Shown here piece after piece: positions 15,563 to 24,668 of a stretch of DNA of 57,154 nt. This DNA is from Anoxybacteroides voinovskiense (GTDB lineage: Bacteria > Bacillota > Bacilli > Bacillales > Anoxybacillaceae). Every line of letters begins with the position of its first letter. Position 1 is the first letter of the stretch. The stretch lies in the NCBI RefSeq assembly GCF_014196205.1, contig NZ_JACIDE010000021.1:1-57154 (forward strand). Direction: 5' to 3'. The translations under genes and the position numbers were made by a program. The notes under the pieces are model-generated. The model was not told the DNA's origin, searched no databases, and worked only from the letters and a program-made list of their open reading frames with translations.

Positions 15563-18500
15563 AAGAGCGTCGTGTTACTCGCATATTGCTTCTATATCTT
15601 CTGTTGCTTCTTGCGCTCGTTTCCTCGCCATATTGGCTTTGGCAGTTAAAGCCGGCAAAACCATTAAATTTACTAATTATGGATAAAACGGTTCCTGACG
15701 CGACGTATCGTGAACATAAAGGGCTTGTCTGGCTATTAAGCCAACAAAAATACGTATTTAGCGACGGAACACCGTATGATTTAGCAAACGATTATGTCGG
15801 GTTTGTGCCGAAAAAAAATGGGGAATATGCGGTGCGGCAGCTTCCCCGTTCGCTTTCGCGCTATGATGCCGTTTACGTTGCTGATACGTATGGCGTGTAT
15901 GAAGAGGAATTTTTGAAAAACGACAAAACAGGCAAACGTTCAGCAAAAATATACGGTGGGCTAACGGAAAAAGAGGTAAATGCTCTCCATCAGTTTGTGA
16001 TGGCAGGTGGAAAAACGCTTCTCGCCGAGTTTAACTCGTTCGCCCATCCGACGCCGATAAACGTCCGAAAGCAGTTTTATTCGCTGTTAAACGTCGAATG
16101 GTCGGGATGGATTGGTCGGTATTTTCCGAACTTGCAAAGTCGGGAAGTGCCTGTTTGGGTGAAAGACAACTACGAAAAACAATACGGGCGTCCGTTTCGC
16201 TTTCGTGGCGCTGGGATTGTGCTCGTCGACGAAAACGACCGGCTGGTAGTGCTTGACCGGCAAATGATTGGGAAAAAAGGGGTCACGTTTTCGACGACAA
16301 AAGCGGGGGAAGCGCAACTCGGAGAACAAATTACTACTCCGTATTCGTATTGGTTTGATATCGTTACCCCGCTCAATCCAAACGAAGTATTAGCAACGTA
16401 TACGTTGTCGCTATCGGCACGTGGAGAAGATACGTTGCGCGCGCTCGGATTGCCAACAAAATTTCCTGCGGTCGTCCATCATACGAATCGCGTCTATAAC
16501 GCGTATTATTTTTGTGGAGACTACGCGGATGAAGCGGAAGTACCGGACATTTACGAAACGGTTGGCTTTACGACATGGCGAAAATGGATGGCTACCGATA
16601 GCCCAGACAACGCGTCATCATTTTATTGGAAAGCGTATGTCCCAATGATGACCGAGATTTTACAAAATATAACGAAGCCACACAACACACTGAAAGCGAC
16701 GGTACAAACGCCGAAAGTGGACGGGATTCACCTTGCTGGTACGGTCGGAAAAGATTATTTGCAAATCTATCGAAACGGGAAATGGACGAATTTATTGATT
16801 AAAGGTGTCAATATGGGCATTTCGAAACCGGGCGCATTTCCTGGCGAAACGGCGATTACGAAAGAACAATATTTCCGCTGGTTTAAGCAAATTGGCGCGA
16901 TGGGGGCAAACGCGGTGCGCATCTATACGATTCATCCGCCAGCCTTTTACGAAGCGTTTTATGAATATAACCAAATTGCCGCGCGTCCGCTTTATTTATT
17001 CCATGGGGTATGGGTAAACGAAGAAACGCTCTTGCGGACGAACGATGCGTTTGCGAAAGCAAATACGGATGAATTCGCCACGGAAATCAAACGAACGATC
17101 GACATCGTCCACGGAAAAGCGAATGTGCCGAAACGAAGAGGGCATGCAAGCGGGGCGTATCGTTACGACATTTCGCCGTATGTGCTCGGCTGGATTTTCG
17201 GCATTGAGTGGGATCCGACCGTAGTGAAAGCGACAAATGACAAACATAAAGGGCTTGTGGATTATAAAGGGACATACATTCAGACAGAAAAAGCACAGCC
17301 GTTTGAAATTTGGCTCGCGCAAATGATCGATGAAGCGATCGATTATGAAACGAAGACGTACCATTGGCAACGCCCGGTGAGCTTTACAAATTGGGTGACG
17401 ACCGACTTATTAACGCATCCGAGCGAGCCGCTCGAAAAAGAAGACATGGTCACCGTCAACCCGAATGTGATGAAAAAGACAACCAATTTGCATAGCGGAC
17501 TATTTGCCTCGTATCATATTTATCCGTACTATCCAGACTTTTTAAACTATGAAAAGAAATATGTCGACTATATCGATCATCGTGGGCAAAAAAACAACTA
17601 TGCCGGCTACTTGCACGATATGAAACAAGCGCATGACATGCCCGTATTAGTCGCGGAATTCGGTGTTCCGTCGTCACGAGGAATGACGCACCGTAACGTG
17701 TATGGGATGAATCAGGGGTTTCATTCGGAAAAAGAGCAAGGCGAAATCGACGGGAAGTTATTTGAAGACATTGTGCAGGAAAAAATGGCGGGCGGTCTTG
17801 TGTTTGTTTGGCAAGACGAATGGTTTAAACGAACGTGGAACACGATGGACTACGACGACCCGAATCGGCGTCCGTTTTGGTCGAACGCGCAAACAAACGA
17901 ACAACAATTTGGGTTGCTCAGCTTTGACCCTGGCAAAGATGCTACGGATATGATTAAAGTCGACGGTCGCGCGCAAGATTGGGCGTTTACTGAAGGGACG
18001 CAAGCGTTTCGTGAAAAAGGGCGTGCGCTGTATGTAACAAGCGACGAACGGTACGTCTATTTGCGCATCGACACGACGATTGCAACCAATAAAACGACGT
18101 ACGTGTTATTCAACACGATTCCAAACCAAGGACAATCGCGGATTTTACACGTGCCAAACGTAAAAACGTCTGATATTGATTTTATTTTAGAAATAAAGGG
18201 GACGACGGAAGCGCGATTATGGGTAGACAGCTATTACGATACGTTTTATTATCATTATGGGCATTTATTGCACATGATTAAAGAAGCACCGTATGCCAAA
18301 AAGAAAGATAACGGCGTATATCACCCGATTCGTTTGACGCTCAACAAACAATTGGACGTTGGCGGGAAAAAAGTGCCGTTTCAGTCGTACGAAACAGGAG
18401 TTTTCCGATTTGGGACAGCCAATCCAGAAGATAAGAACTATGATTCGCTCACGGATATTAGCGTCAACGCTAAGCGAACGATGTACGAAATTCGTATTCC

Positions 18501-18783
18501 GTGGCTCCTTCTTAATATAAAAGACCCGAGCACGCGTGAAGCGATGGGCGATGTTTGGTCAGGAGGGCTAACAAGCAACGTGCATTTGGACGGAATTCGT
18601 ATCGGGCTATATGAAACAGATGGAAAAACATCGTTCGCTTATCCTACGCTACAAAACGATGCATTGCCTGCCAATCAGTTTTATCATTACCAATGGCAAC
18701 CGTGGGAAGAGCCCGTATATCATGAACGGCTCAAACAATCGTATGAGGAACTGAAAAAAGTGTTTGAACGGGAAGGAGACTAA
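15559..18783 (+). CDS. Membrane-anchored glycoside hydrolase (clan GH-A-like) with C-terminal carbohydrate-binding domain
   Basis: The 1074-residue protein starts with one membrane helix (about 6-27), leaving the rest outside the cell. Residues of roughly 40-330 resemble a class-I amidotransferase-like fold seen in some glycosidases. The middle is a TIM barrel: GANAVRIYTIHPPAFYEAF, then GWIFGIEWDP with candidate acid/base E550, and VLVAEFGVPSSRG with candidate nucleophile E700. GGLVFVWQDEWFKRTWN follows. From about 800 the sequence (KVDGRAQDWAF, LYVTSDERYVYLRID) resembles CBM9-like domains. It probably trims the polymer made by the adjacent synthase. ATG 15559 overlaps the synthase stop (ATGA). 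The GH family cannot be fixed by eye. Confidence 0.78.
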   Translation: MKERRVTRILLLYLLLLLALVSSPYWLWQLKPAKPLNLLIMDKTVPDATYREHKGLVWLLSQQKYVFSDGTPYDLANDYVGFVPKKNGEYAVRQLPRSLSRYDAVYVADTYGVYEEEFLKNDKTGKRSAKIYGGLTEKEVNALHQFVMAGGKTLLAEFNSFAHPTPINVRKQFYSLLNVEWSGWIGRYFPNLQSREVPVWVKDNYEKQYGRPFRFRGAGIVLVDENDRLVVLDRQMIGKKGVTFSTTKAGEAQLGEQITTPYSYWFDIVTPLNPNEVLATYTLSLSARGEDTLRALGLPTKFPAVVHHTNRVYNAYYFCGDYADEAEVPDIYETVGFTTWRKWMATDSPDNASSFYWKAYVPMMTEILQNITKPHNTLKATVQTPKVDGIHLAGTVGKDYLQIYRNGKWTNLLIKGVNMGISKPGAFPGETAITKEQYFRWFKQIGAMGANAVRIYTIHPPAFYEAFYEYNQIAARPLYLFHGVWVNEETLLRTNDAFAKANTDEFATEIKRTIDIVHGKANVPKRRGHASGAYRYDISPYVLGWIFGIEWDPTVVKATNDKHKGLVDYKGTYIQTEKAQPFEIWLAQMIDEAIDYETKTYHWQRPVSFTNWVTTDLLTHPSEPLEKEDMVTVNPNVMKKTTNLHSGLFASYHIYPYYPDFLNYEKKYVDYIDHRGQKNNYAGYLHDMKQAHDMPVLVAEFGVPSSRGMTHRNVYGMNQGFHSEKEQGEIDGKLFEDIVQEKMAGGLVFVWQDEWFKRTWNTMDYDDPNRRPFWSNAQTNEQQFGLLSFDPGKDATDMIKVDGRAQDWAFTEGTQAFREKGRALYVTSDERYVYLRIDTTIATNKTTYVLFNTIPNQGQSRILHVPNVKTSDIDFILEIKGTTEARLWVDSYYDTFYYHYGHLLHMIKEAPYAKKKDNGVYHPIRLTLNKQLDVGGKKVPFQSYETGVFRFGTANPEDKNYDSLTDISVNAKRTMYEIRIPWLLLNIKDPSTREAMGDVWSGGLTSNVHLDGIRIGLYETDGKTSFAYPTLQNDALPANQFYHYQWQPWEEPVYHERLKQSYEELKKVFEREGD

Positions 18784-19160
18784 TGGGAATGGCGAAAATT
18801 TTGCTTGCGGAAGATGAAGAAGTATTGCGGATGTTAGTCGTCGATACGCTCGAAGACGAAGGATATGAAATTGATGAGGCGTGCGACGGGCAAGAAGCGA
18901 TTGAACTCATTAAAGAAAATGAGTATGACTTAATTTTGCTTGACTACATGATGCCGATTTATACAGGGCTCGAAGTGATTCAACAAGTGCGCGAACTCCC
19001 TGAGAAAAAGCACGTGAAAATTATGATGCTGTCCGCCAAAAGCCAGCAGGCGGATCAGCAGCGCGTGCTCGAAGCTGGCGCGGATTATTTTATGGCAAAA
19101 CCGTACAGCCCGCTAGAGCTAGTAAAACGAATCGAGGAGATTTTGCATGGAGAAAATTAG
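18783..19160 (+). CDS. Stand-alone receiver (CheY-like) protein
   Basis: The 125-residue protein is a single receiver domain with no output. All active-site residues are visible: acidic LLAEDEE, phosphorylatable aspartate in LILLDYMMPIYTG, threonine/serine position LSA and lysine in MAKPYSP. It should shuttle phosphate between the hybrid kinase encoded next and the HPt domain encoded by the first gene of the operon. ATG 18783 shares its first base with the previous TAA (TAATG) behind GGAG. A second in-frame ATG at 18789 is less well spaced. It overlaps the next gene by 14 bases. Confidence 0.92.
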   Translation: MGMAKILLAEDEEVLRMLVVDTLEDEGYEIDEACDGQEAIELIKENEYDLILLDYMMPIYTGLEVIQQVRELPEKKHVKIMMLSAKSQQADQQRVLEAGADYFMAKPYSPLELVKRIEEILHGEN

Positions 19161-22023
19161 CCGCTATTTTCGCCAAAGTTTAACGCGACAATTTATTGGA
19201 CTAATGAGCCTATTTATCGTCCTTTTTTTAGTCGGGGGAGCACTCGTTCTTTGGAAACAGCAGACGCTTGTCAATACGTTTGAAGCAAAGCGTGAGCAAT
19301 TGCAACAGAAGGAAAGATATGCCGAGCAGCTAGATCGAGCGTTTACCCAAGCATTTTTCGACGCTCGCGGCTATTTGGCGTTTGGACGAAAAGAGTTTAA
19401 ACAAAGCATTTATCAACAAAAAGAGCAAGTGGTAGCAACGATGCAAAAGCTAAAGCCGCTTGCGAAAACAGCAGAAGACCGGCAGCTGTTAGAAGAGGCA
19501 GCGGCGTTTACATCGTATTATTTCGACGATTTAGTAAAAAAAGCGATTGCTGATTTTGAAGCAGGGAATATACAAGCGGTATTGAAAGCGTCGGAAAACG
19601 GTGGTACTGCCTCGATTCAACGGTTTCAAAAGCAGCTTTCGGAATATCACTCGTCATTAGTCGAGCAAATCGAAAATGAGTATAAACAGTTGAAAATGAC
19701 ACAGGCGCAACTGCAATATTCATTTTTATTGTTTATTTTTTTGATGATGCTTTTATTAATGAGCATTATGCGCATGATGGCGAAGCGAATCGGAAGACCG
19801 TTGAATGCGTTTGCGACGGCGGCGGAAAAATTTGCGCAAGAGGAAACAGATGTACATTGGTCGTTCGCAAATGAGCGAGATGACGAGATTGGAAAACTAT
19901 CAAGGGCGTTCCAGAAAATGATCTATAGCATTCGGGAAAAAGAAGATAGCCTAGTTGCCCAAAACGAAGAATTGCTTGCCCAGCAAGACGAACTAGAGTC
20001 ACAACAAGCGGAACTAGAGCAAGCGCTCGAAACGATGCAACGGAGAGAAGAAGAATTAAGGCGGCGAAACGAGTTTATTAACGGGCTTTCTAATTCGCTT
20101 GACAAACAAGAAGTGCTCGATAGCATTGTTTGTAATATATGCAAAGTAATGGATGCCGACCGCGGCATGATCGTATTGTTAAATGATAAAAAATCATATG
20201 CAGCGTTTGGGGTATCCGCACAAGGGGTACAGCAATTTTTACATGAGCTAGATAACGGAATGTACCAACGATTGCAGAAAACGAAGCAACCGTTTTCGGT
20301 AAAGCGAGAATTGCCGACGTCAGAGAAAGGGTATTACGAAGAAGCGCTTTATTCGTACGATTTGGTTTTGCCAGTGCTTTCTGCGCAGCGAGAAGTAGAA
20401 GCAATAATGATGTTTAGCCGTTTCCGCGGCGACTTTTCGCCGCATGAAATCGAAGAATATGAACGTTTGACGAAACAAGTGTCGATTTCGTTACAAAAAA
20501 TTCGCTTATACGAAGAGTCGGAAAAAGACCGGCGCATGACGCAAGATATTTTAAATAACATTCAAGAAGGCATTCAACTTGTTGACATGCGCGGGGTAAA
20601 CTTAATGATGAATACACAACTTGCGAACTTTTTACACGTGGATGTAAACGAAATTTCCGAAGCGCCGTATGAACAATGGAAATCGCTGCTGCTGCAAAAA
20701 GTAGTGGATGAGAAAAACTTGTCCGATTATTTAGATCGTGTTTTGCTGCACGATACACTGGAGACAAAATCGTTTACGTACCACGTTAAAGGCGAGAAAA
20801 AAGTGATCCATATGTACGCAGAGCCGCTTTATCGTGGAACGGAACGATTTGGTACGGTTTTTGTTCATCGTGACATTACGAAAGAGTTTGAAGTCGATCA
20901 AATGAAATCGGAGTTTGTTAGCACCGTCAGCCATGAACTGCGCACGCCGCTTTCTAGCGTGCTTGGCTTTACAGAATTAATGCTAAATAAAGAACTGAAG
21001 CCAGAGCGGCAGCGAAAATATTTAACGACGATATACCAAGAAGCAAAACGGCTGACTGCGCTTATTAACGACTTCTTAGACGTCCAGCGGATGGAATCCG
21101 GACGGCAAACGTACGACAAAAAATACGAAGATATCGTTCCGATTATTCAAAACGTTATTGAAACGCAAAAAGTAAACACAACGATTCATGAGTTTATGAT
21201 TCAAAAAGAAACAAATCGGACAATTGTGCTTGGCGACCGCGACAAACTAGCGCAAGTGTTTACGAATTTACTGAGCAATGCGGTGAAATATTCCCCAGAC
21301 GGCGGAAAAATAACGGTACGCATTTATGAACAAGGCGACCGGTTAGCGATTGACGTCACAGATGAAGGGCTTGGTATTCCAGCGGAGGCAATTCCGCATT
21401 TGTTCACGAAATTTTACCGTGTCGACAACTCTGACCGCCGCCGCATCGGTGGAACAGGGCTTGGGTTAGCGATTGTCAAAGAAATTGTGAAAGCACATGA
21501 CGGAGAAATTGCTGTCACGTCTGAAGTGAAAAAAGGGAGTACGTTTACCATAAGCTTGCCGCTTGTTGCTGTCGAAACGGATCCACAAAACGACGTACCA
21601 ATAGATAAAGGAATGAATGTAATTATTGTCGAAGATGACCGCAATTTAGCGTCATTATTAGAAGCAGAGCTATCCGATAGCGGTTTTTCCGTGAAAAGCT
21701 TTAAAAACGGAAAAGAGGCAATTGGGGCGATAAAAGCGGAAAAGCCGGCGGCAGTAGTGCTTGACATTATGCTTGAAGAAGGCGAAATGTCTGGATGGGA
21801 CGTTCTTGAAAAAATGAAAGCAGACAAAGAGCTTTCTTCCATTCCAATTATTGTGTCATCCGCGCTTGAGGAAAAAGAAAAAGGATTGATGCTTGGGGCA
21901 AGCGATTATCTCATTAAGCCGTATCAACCGAGCCAGCTGACAAAAACGATTTTGCATATGTTATTAAAACAAGAACGCCAAGGCGAAATTTTAGTGCCGG
22001 TAACGGATGAAGAGGATAAATGA
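19147..22023 (+). CDS. Hybrid histidine kinase: sensor-HAMP-GAF-PAS-HisKA-HATPase-REC
   Basis: The 958-residue protein opens with a membrane helix (about 15-35), an extracellular helical sensor like CHASE3 or four-helix bundles (about 40-185), a second membrane helix (about 190-210) and a HAMP domain. A long Gln/Glu-rich coiled coil (about 265-310), a GAF domain and a PAS domain follow. HisKA carries His596 in VSHELRTPLSSV. HATPase boxes are NLLSNAVKYSPDG, DEGLGIP and GGTGLGLAIV. A C-terminal receiver has VEDDR, an aspartate in VVLDIMLEEGEMSG and a lysine in LIKPYQP. It is the likely input kinase of the operon, which ends at the terminator at 22029. Confidence 0.92.
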   Translation: MEKISRYFRQSLTRQFIGLMSLFIVLFLVGGALVLWKQQTLVNTFEAKREQLQQKERYAEQLDRAFTQAFFDARGYLAFGRKEFKQSIYQQKEQVVATMQKLKPLAKTAEDRQLLEEAAAFTSYYFDDLVKKAIADFEAGNIQAVLKASENGGTASIQRFQKQLSEYHSSLVEQIENEYKQLKMTQAQLQYSFLLFIFLMMLLLMSIMRMMAKRIGRPLNAFATAAEKFAQEETDVHWSFANERDDEIGKLSRAFQKMIYSIREKEDSLVAQNEELLAQQDELESQQAELEQALETMQRREEELRRRNEFINGLSNSLDKQEVLDSIVCNICKVMDADRGMIVLLNDKKSYAAFGVSAQGVQQFLHELDNGMYQRLQKTKQPFSVKRELPTSEKGYYEEALYSYDLVLPVLSAQREVEAIMMFSRFRGDFSPHEIEEYERLTKQVSISLQKIRLYEESEKDRRMTQDILNNIQEGIQLVDMRGVNLMMNTQLANFLHVDVNEISEAPYEQWKSLLLQKVVDEKNLSDYLDRVLLHDTLETKSFTYHVKGEKKVIHMYAEPLYRGTERFGTVFVHRDITKEFEVDQMKSEFVSTVSHELRTPLSSVLGFTELMLNKELKPERQRKYLTTIYQEAKRLTALINDFLDVQRMESGRQTYDKKYEDIVPIIQNVIETQKVNTTIHEFMIQKETNRTIVLGDRDKLAQVFTNLLSNAVKYSPDGGKITVRIYEQGDRLAIDVTDEGLGIPAEAIPHLFTKFYRVDNSDRRRIGGTGLGLAIVKEIVKAHDGEIAVTSEVKKGSTFTISLPLVAVETDPQNDVPIDKGMNVIIVEDDRNLASLLEAELSDSGFSVKSFKNGKEAIGAIKAEKPAAVVLDIMLEEGEMSGWDVLEKMKADKELSSIPIIVSSALEEKEKGLMLGASDYLIKPYQPSQLTKTILHMLLKQERQGEILVPVTDEEDK

Positions 22024-22028
22024 TGTGA

Positions 22029-22057
22029 AGACTGCCTAGAACGGGCGGTCTTTTTTT
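22029..22057 (+). terminator. Terminator of the polysaccharide/phosphorelay operon
   Basis: AGACTGCC (22029-22036) pairs with GGCGGTCT (22044-22051) through one G-T pair and runs into seven T's. It lies eight bases after the last stop codon. Confidence 0.85.
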
Positions 22058-22106
22058 GTTTAAAAAAAGGAATTTTATGCATAATAACGGTAATGGAGGG
22101 ATGAAG

Positions 22107-23558
22107 ATGTGGATTCCGTCATCGTTAGCAGAAGTGGAAGCAACGATTCAAGCGACGTGGGGCGAAACGCCCGATTTAGTCGTTTGTCGTTTAAACGTAC
22201 GGCAGCTGAAAAAAGACGTAGTGCTTTTATATTTAGATAGCTTAGCAGATAAAAACTCGATTAATAATAACGTTTTGCAGCCCCTTCTTTTTGAAACACA
22301 CGATGCAACAAACGTAGAAGAGGTAGCTGTTTTAATCGGGCAAAAAAAATATACAAATTTATGGTCAGAAGTTGAAACGGCTGTTTTTCAAGGGGAAAGC
22401 GTTTTATTTATTGACGGGGAGCAACAAGCGCTCCTTTTAGATACGCAAGGATGGCCGCAGCGAGCGATTGCTGAGCCGCAAGTCGAATCATCAATTAAAG
22501 GAGCGCATCAAGGGTTTATTGAAACGAGCGGAAAAAATATTGCCCTTATTCGTCGCTACCTTCCGAATCGAGAGTTAAAAGTGAAAGAGCTTGTCGTCGG
22601 AAGGAGAGGAAAAACAAAAGTGGCGCTTCTTTATTTAGAAGATGTTACCCATCCAGAAGTATTAAAAGAGTTAGAAGACCGCATTCGCATGATTGACGTC
22701 GATGCGGTCGTGAATACAGGCGAATTAATGCAGTTGATTGAAGATAATCCTTTTTCACCGTTTCCACAATTTTTGTTAACGGAACGTCCCGATGCTGCGG
22801 TTAGCAATTTGTTGCAAGGACGCATCGTCGTTGTTGTAGATCGTTCGCCAAGCGTCATGATTGCGCCGATGTCATTTATTGCGTTTTTTCAAACGATTGA
22901 TGACTATAGTACGCGGTGGATGATTGCGACGTTTTTGCGGCTGTTGCGTACGTTAGCGTTTTTTATCGCCATTTTTTTGCCGTCGCTTTACATTGCGGCG
23001 ATTTCCTTTCACTATGAACTATTGCCGCTCAATTTAATTTTAACGGTCGGCGAATCGCGCGAACAAGTGCCACTACCGCCGATATTGGAGGCGATTTTAA
23101 TGGAATTAGCGATCGAAATGTTGCGCGAAGCAGGGCTTCGCTTGCCAGCGCCAATTGGACAAACGGTCGGGATTGTCGGCGGGGTCGTCATCGGGCAGGC
23201 AGCGGTGCAGGCAGGGCTCGTCAGCAACATTATGGTCGTTGTCGTTGCCATTACCGCAATTGGCTCGTTTATTATTCCAAACCCCGACATGTCCGAATCG
23301 GTGCGGTTGATTCGTTTTCCAATGATGATTGTTTCTTCGTTGTTCGGAGTCATTGGCATGGCGATTGGGTTGATGATTTTAGTCATTCATCTTGCATGTT
23401 TAGAATCGCTTGGCACTCCGTTTGGTAGCCCGTTTGCACCCGTTCGGTTTCGCGACTGGAAAGATACGGTCGTTCGTTTTCCACTTTGGACGATGCGTAG
23501 CCGTCCGCTCTCTGCCCATCCCATTCAGCTAAAACGACAAACGAAAACGAGGAAATGA
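22107..23558 (+). CDS. Spore germinant receptor A subunit (GerA/GerK A family)
   Basis: The 483-residue protein is an A-type germinant receptor subunit of the spore inner membrane. It has a large soluble N-terminal part with ALIRRYLPNRELKVKELVVGRRGKTKVALLYLEDV and the segment ending in ISDNPFSPFPQ-like NPFSPFPQFLLTERPD, then about five membrane helices including RLPAPIGQTVGIVGGVVIGQAAV. Together with B and C subunits it senses nutrients. The ligand cannot be read from sequence. The start is ATG 22107, spaced seven bases from GGAGG; a longer frame from 22056 is less likely because it would begin within the preceding terminator. The start of the B subunit gene follows three bases after the stop. 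Confidence 0.93.
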   Translation: MWIPSSLAEVEATIQATWGETPDLVVCRLNVRQLKKDVVLLYLDSLADKNSINNNVLQPLLFETHDATNVEEVAVLIGQKKYTNLWSEVETAVFQGESVLFIDGEQQALLLDTQGWPQRAIAEPQVESSIKGAHQGFIETSGKNIALIRRYLPNRELKVKELVVGRRGKTKVALLYLEDVTHPEVLKELEDRIRMIDVDAVVNTGELMQLIEDNPFSPFPQFLLTERPDAAVSNLLQGRIVVVVDRSPSVMIAPMSFIAFFQTIDDYSTRWMIATFLRLLRTLAFFIAIFLPSLYIAAISFHYELLPLNLILTVGESREQVPLPPILEAILMELAIEMLREAGLRLPAPIGQTVGIVGGVVIGQAAVQAGLVSNIMVVVVAITAIGSFIIPNPDMSESVRLIRFPMMIVSSLFGVIGMAIGLMILVIHLACLESLGTPFGSPFAPVRFRDWKDTVVRFPLWTMRSRPLSAHPIQLKRQTKTRK

Positions 23559-23561
23559 TAG

Positions 23562-24668
23562 ATGGCGATGACACGTATCCCGCAAAACGAAATTACGATT
23601 TTTCAATACGTCTTTTTTATCGTCGGTGCACAAATCGGTATCGGCATTTTATCATTGCCGGCAGATGTGGCAAAGGGGAGCGGAACGGACGGCTGGATTG
23701 CGATTATTTTTGGCGGAGTGCTATCGATAATCGCTAGTTTAATTATCGTCTCCATTATGGAACAACATCCGCAAGATACGATTTTTGATTTGTTATTACG
23801 CTATTTTGGCAAATGGTTCGGGAAATTGCTGTCGCTTTTATTTTCGCTTTATGCGGCGCTGGCGGCAACGACAGTCGTATTTACGTCGATTCATCTCGTC
23901 CAAGTATGGGTGTTGCCGCAAACGTCGAACTACTGGATTATGATTTTGTTTATGATTCCAGGTTTTTTAGCTGCACGTCAAGGAGTGCGCATTCTCGGCC
24001 GGTATGCGGAAATCGTATTTTATATGACGCTTTGGATGCCGTTATTAATTGCCGTGCCGTTAAAAGACGGTCATTTGCTTCATTTATTGCCAGTCATTAA
24101 AGAAGGGTGGCTGCCGATTATAAAAACGGTGAAACAGACGATTTTATCGTTTTTAGGGTTTGAATTAGCGTTTTTGCTTTATCCATATGTGAAAGAAAAG
24201 CATTTAGCGAAAAAAGGGATTATTATCGCCAACGGCATTTCCATGGCAGCTTTTGTATTTGTGACGCTTGTCGGCTTTATTTTTTACAGCCCTGACGAAA
24301 TTACCGAATACGTCTGGCCGACGTTGTCGTTATTAAAAACGATTGAGTTTCCGTTTATGGAACGGTTTGAAATTATTTTTTTAGCCGCATATTTATTTGT
24401 TTTATCGACAACAGGCATCCCGTATATTTTTACCGCTGTGTTCGGCATTGCGCACGTATTGGAACAGTACGACCATGTGCGCGTTCTCGTTGTTGGCGTT
24501 GGTCTGTATATTATTGTTTCGTTTTTATACACCCCGCCGTTCGCCGATTTACAAGCATTTTCTGATTGGTGGGGAAAAACAGGAACGATTGTTGGCTACA
24601 TTTTTCCGGTCGTTTTATGGCTATATATGAAATTGTATCAATGGCTAAGAGGGGGAAAACCGTCATGA
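23562..24668 (+). CDS. Spore germinant receptor B subunit (GerB, APC-type permease fold)
   Basis: The 368-residue protein has ten hydrophobic helices and the amino-acid permease-like fold of B subunits. The opening PQNEITIFQYVFFIVGAQIGIGIL is typical: the first helix breaks at GAQIGIGIL, which forms part of the ligand site in the known family. It acts in the spore inner membrane with the A and C subunits. ATG 23562 follows GAGGAAATG. Its stop overlaps the start of the C subunit gene (ATGA), so the three genes are one operon, expected to be transcribed in the forespore. I could not assign a confident sigma-G promoter. Confidence 0.93.
   Translation: MAMTRIPQNEITIFQYVFFIVGAQIGIGILSLPADVAKGSGTDGWIAIIFGGVLSIIASLIIVSIMEQHPQDTIFDLLLRYFGKWFGKLLSLLFSLYAALAATTVVFTSIHLVQVWVLPQTSNYWIMILFMIPGFLAARQGVRILGRYAEIVFYMTLWMPLLIAVPLKDGHLLHLLPVIKEGWLPIIKTVKQTILSFLGFELAFLLYPYVKEKHLAKKGIIIANGISMAAFVFVTLVGFIFYSPDEITEYVWPTLSLLKTIEFPFMERFEIIFLAAYLFVLSTTGIPYIFTAVFGIAHVLEQYDHVRVLVVGVGLYIIVSFLYTPPFADLQAFSDWWGKTGTIVGYIFPVVLWLYMKLYQWLRGGKPS

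Noticed and set aside
22078-22085. Sigma-G -10 like GCATAATA ahead of the gerA-type gene
   Set aside because: It would place the transcript start almost at the ribosome binding site and has no convincing -35 partner.
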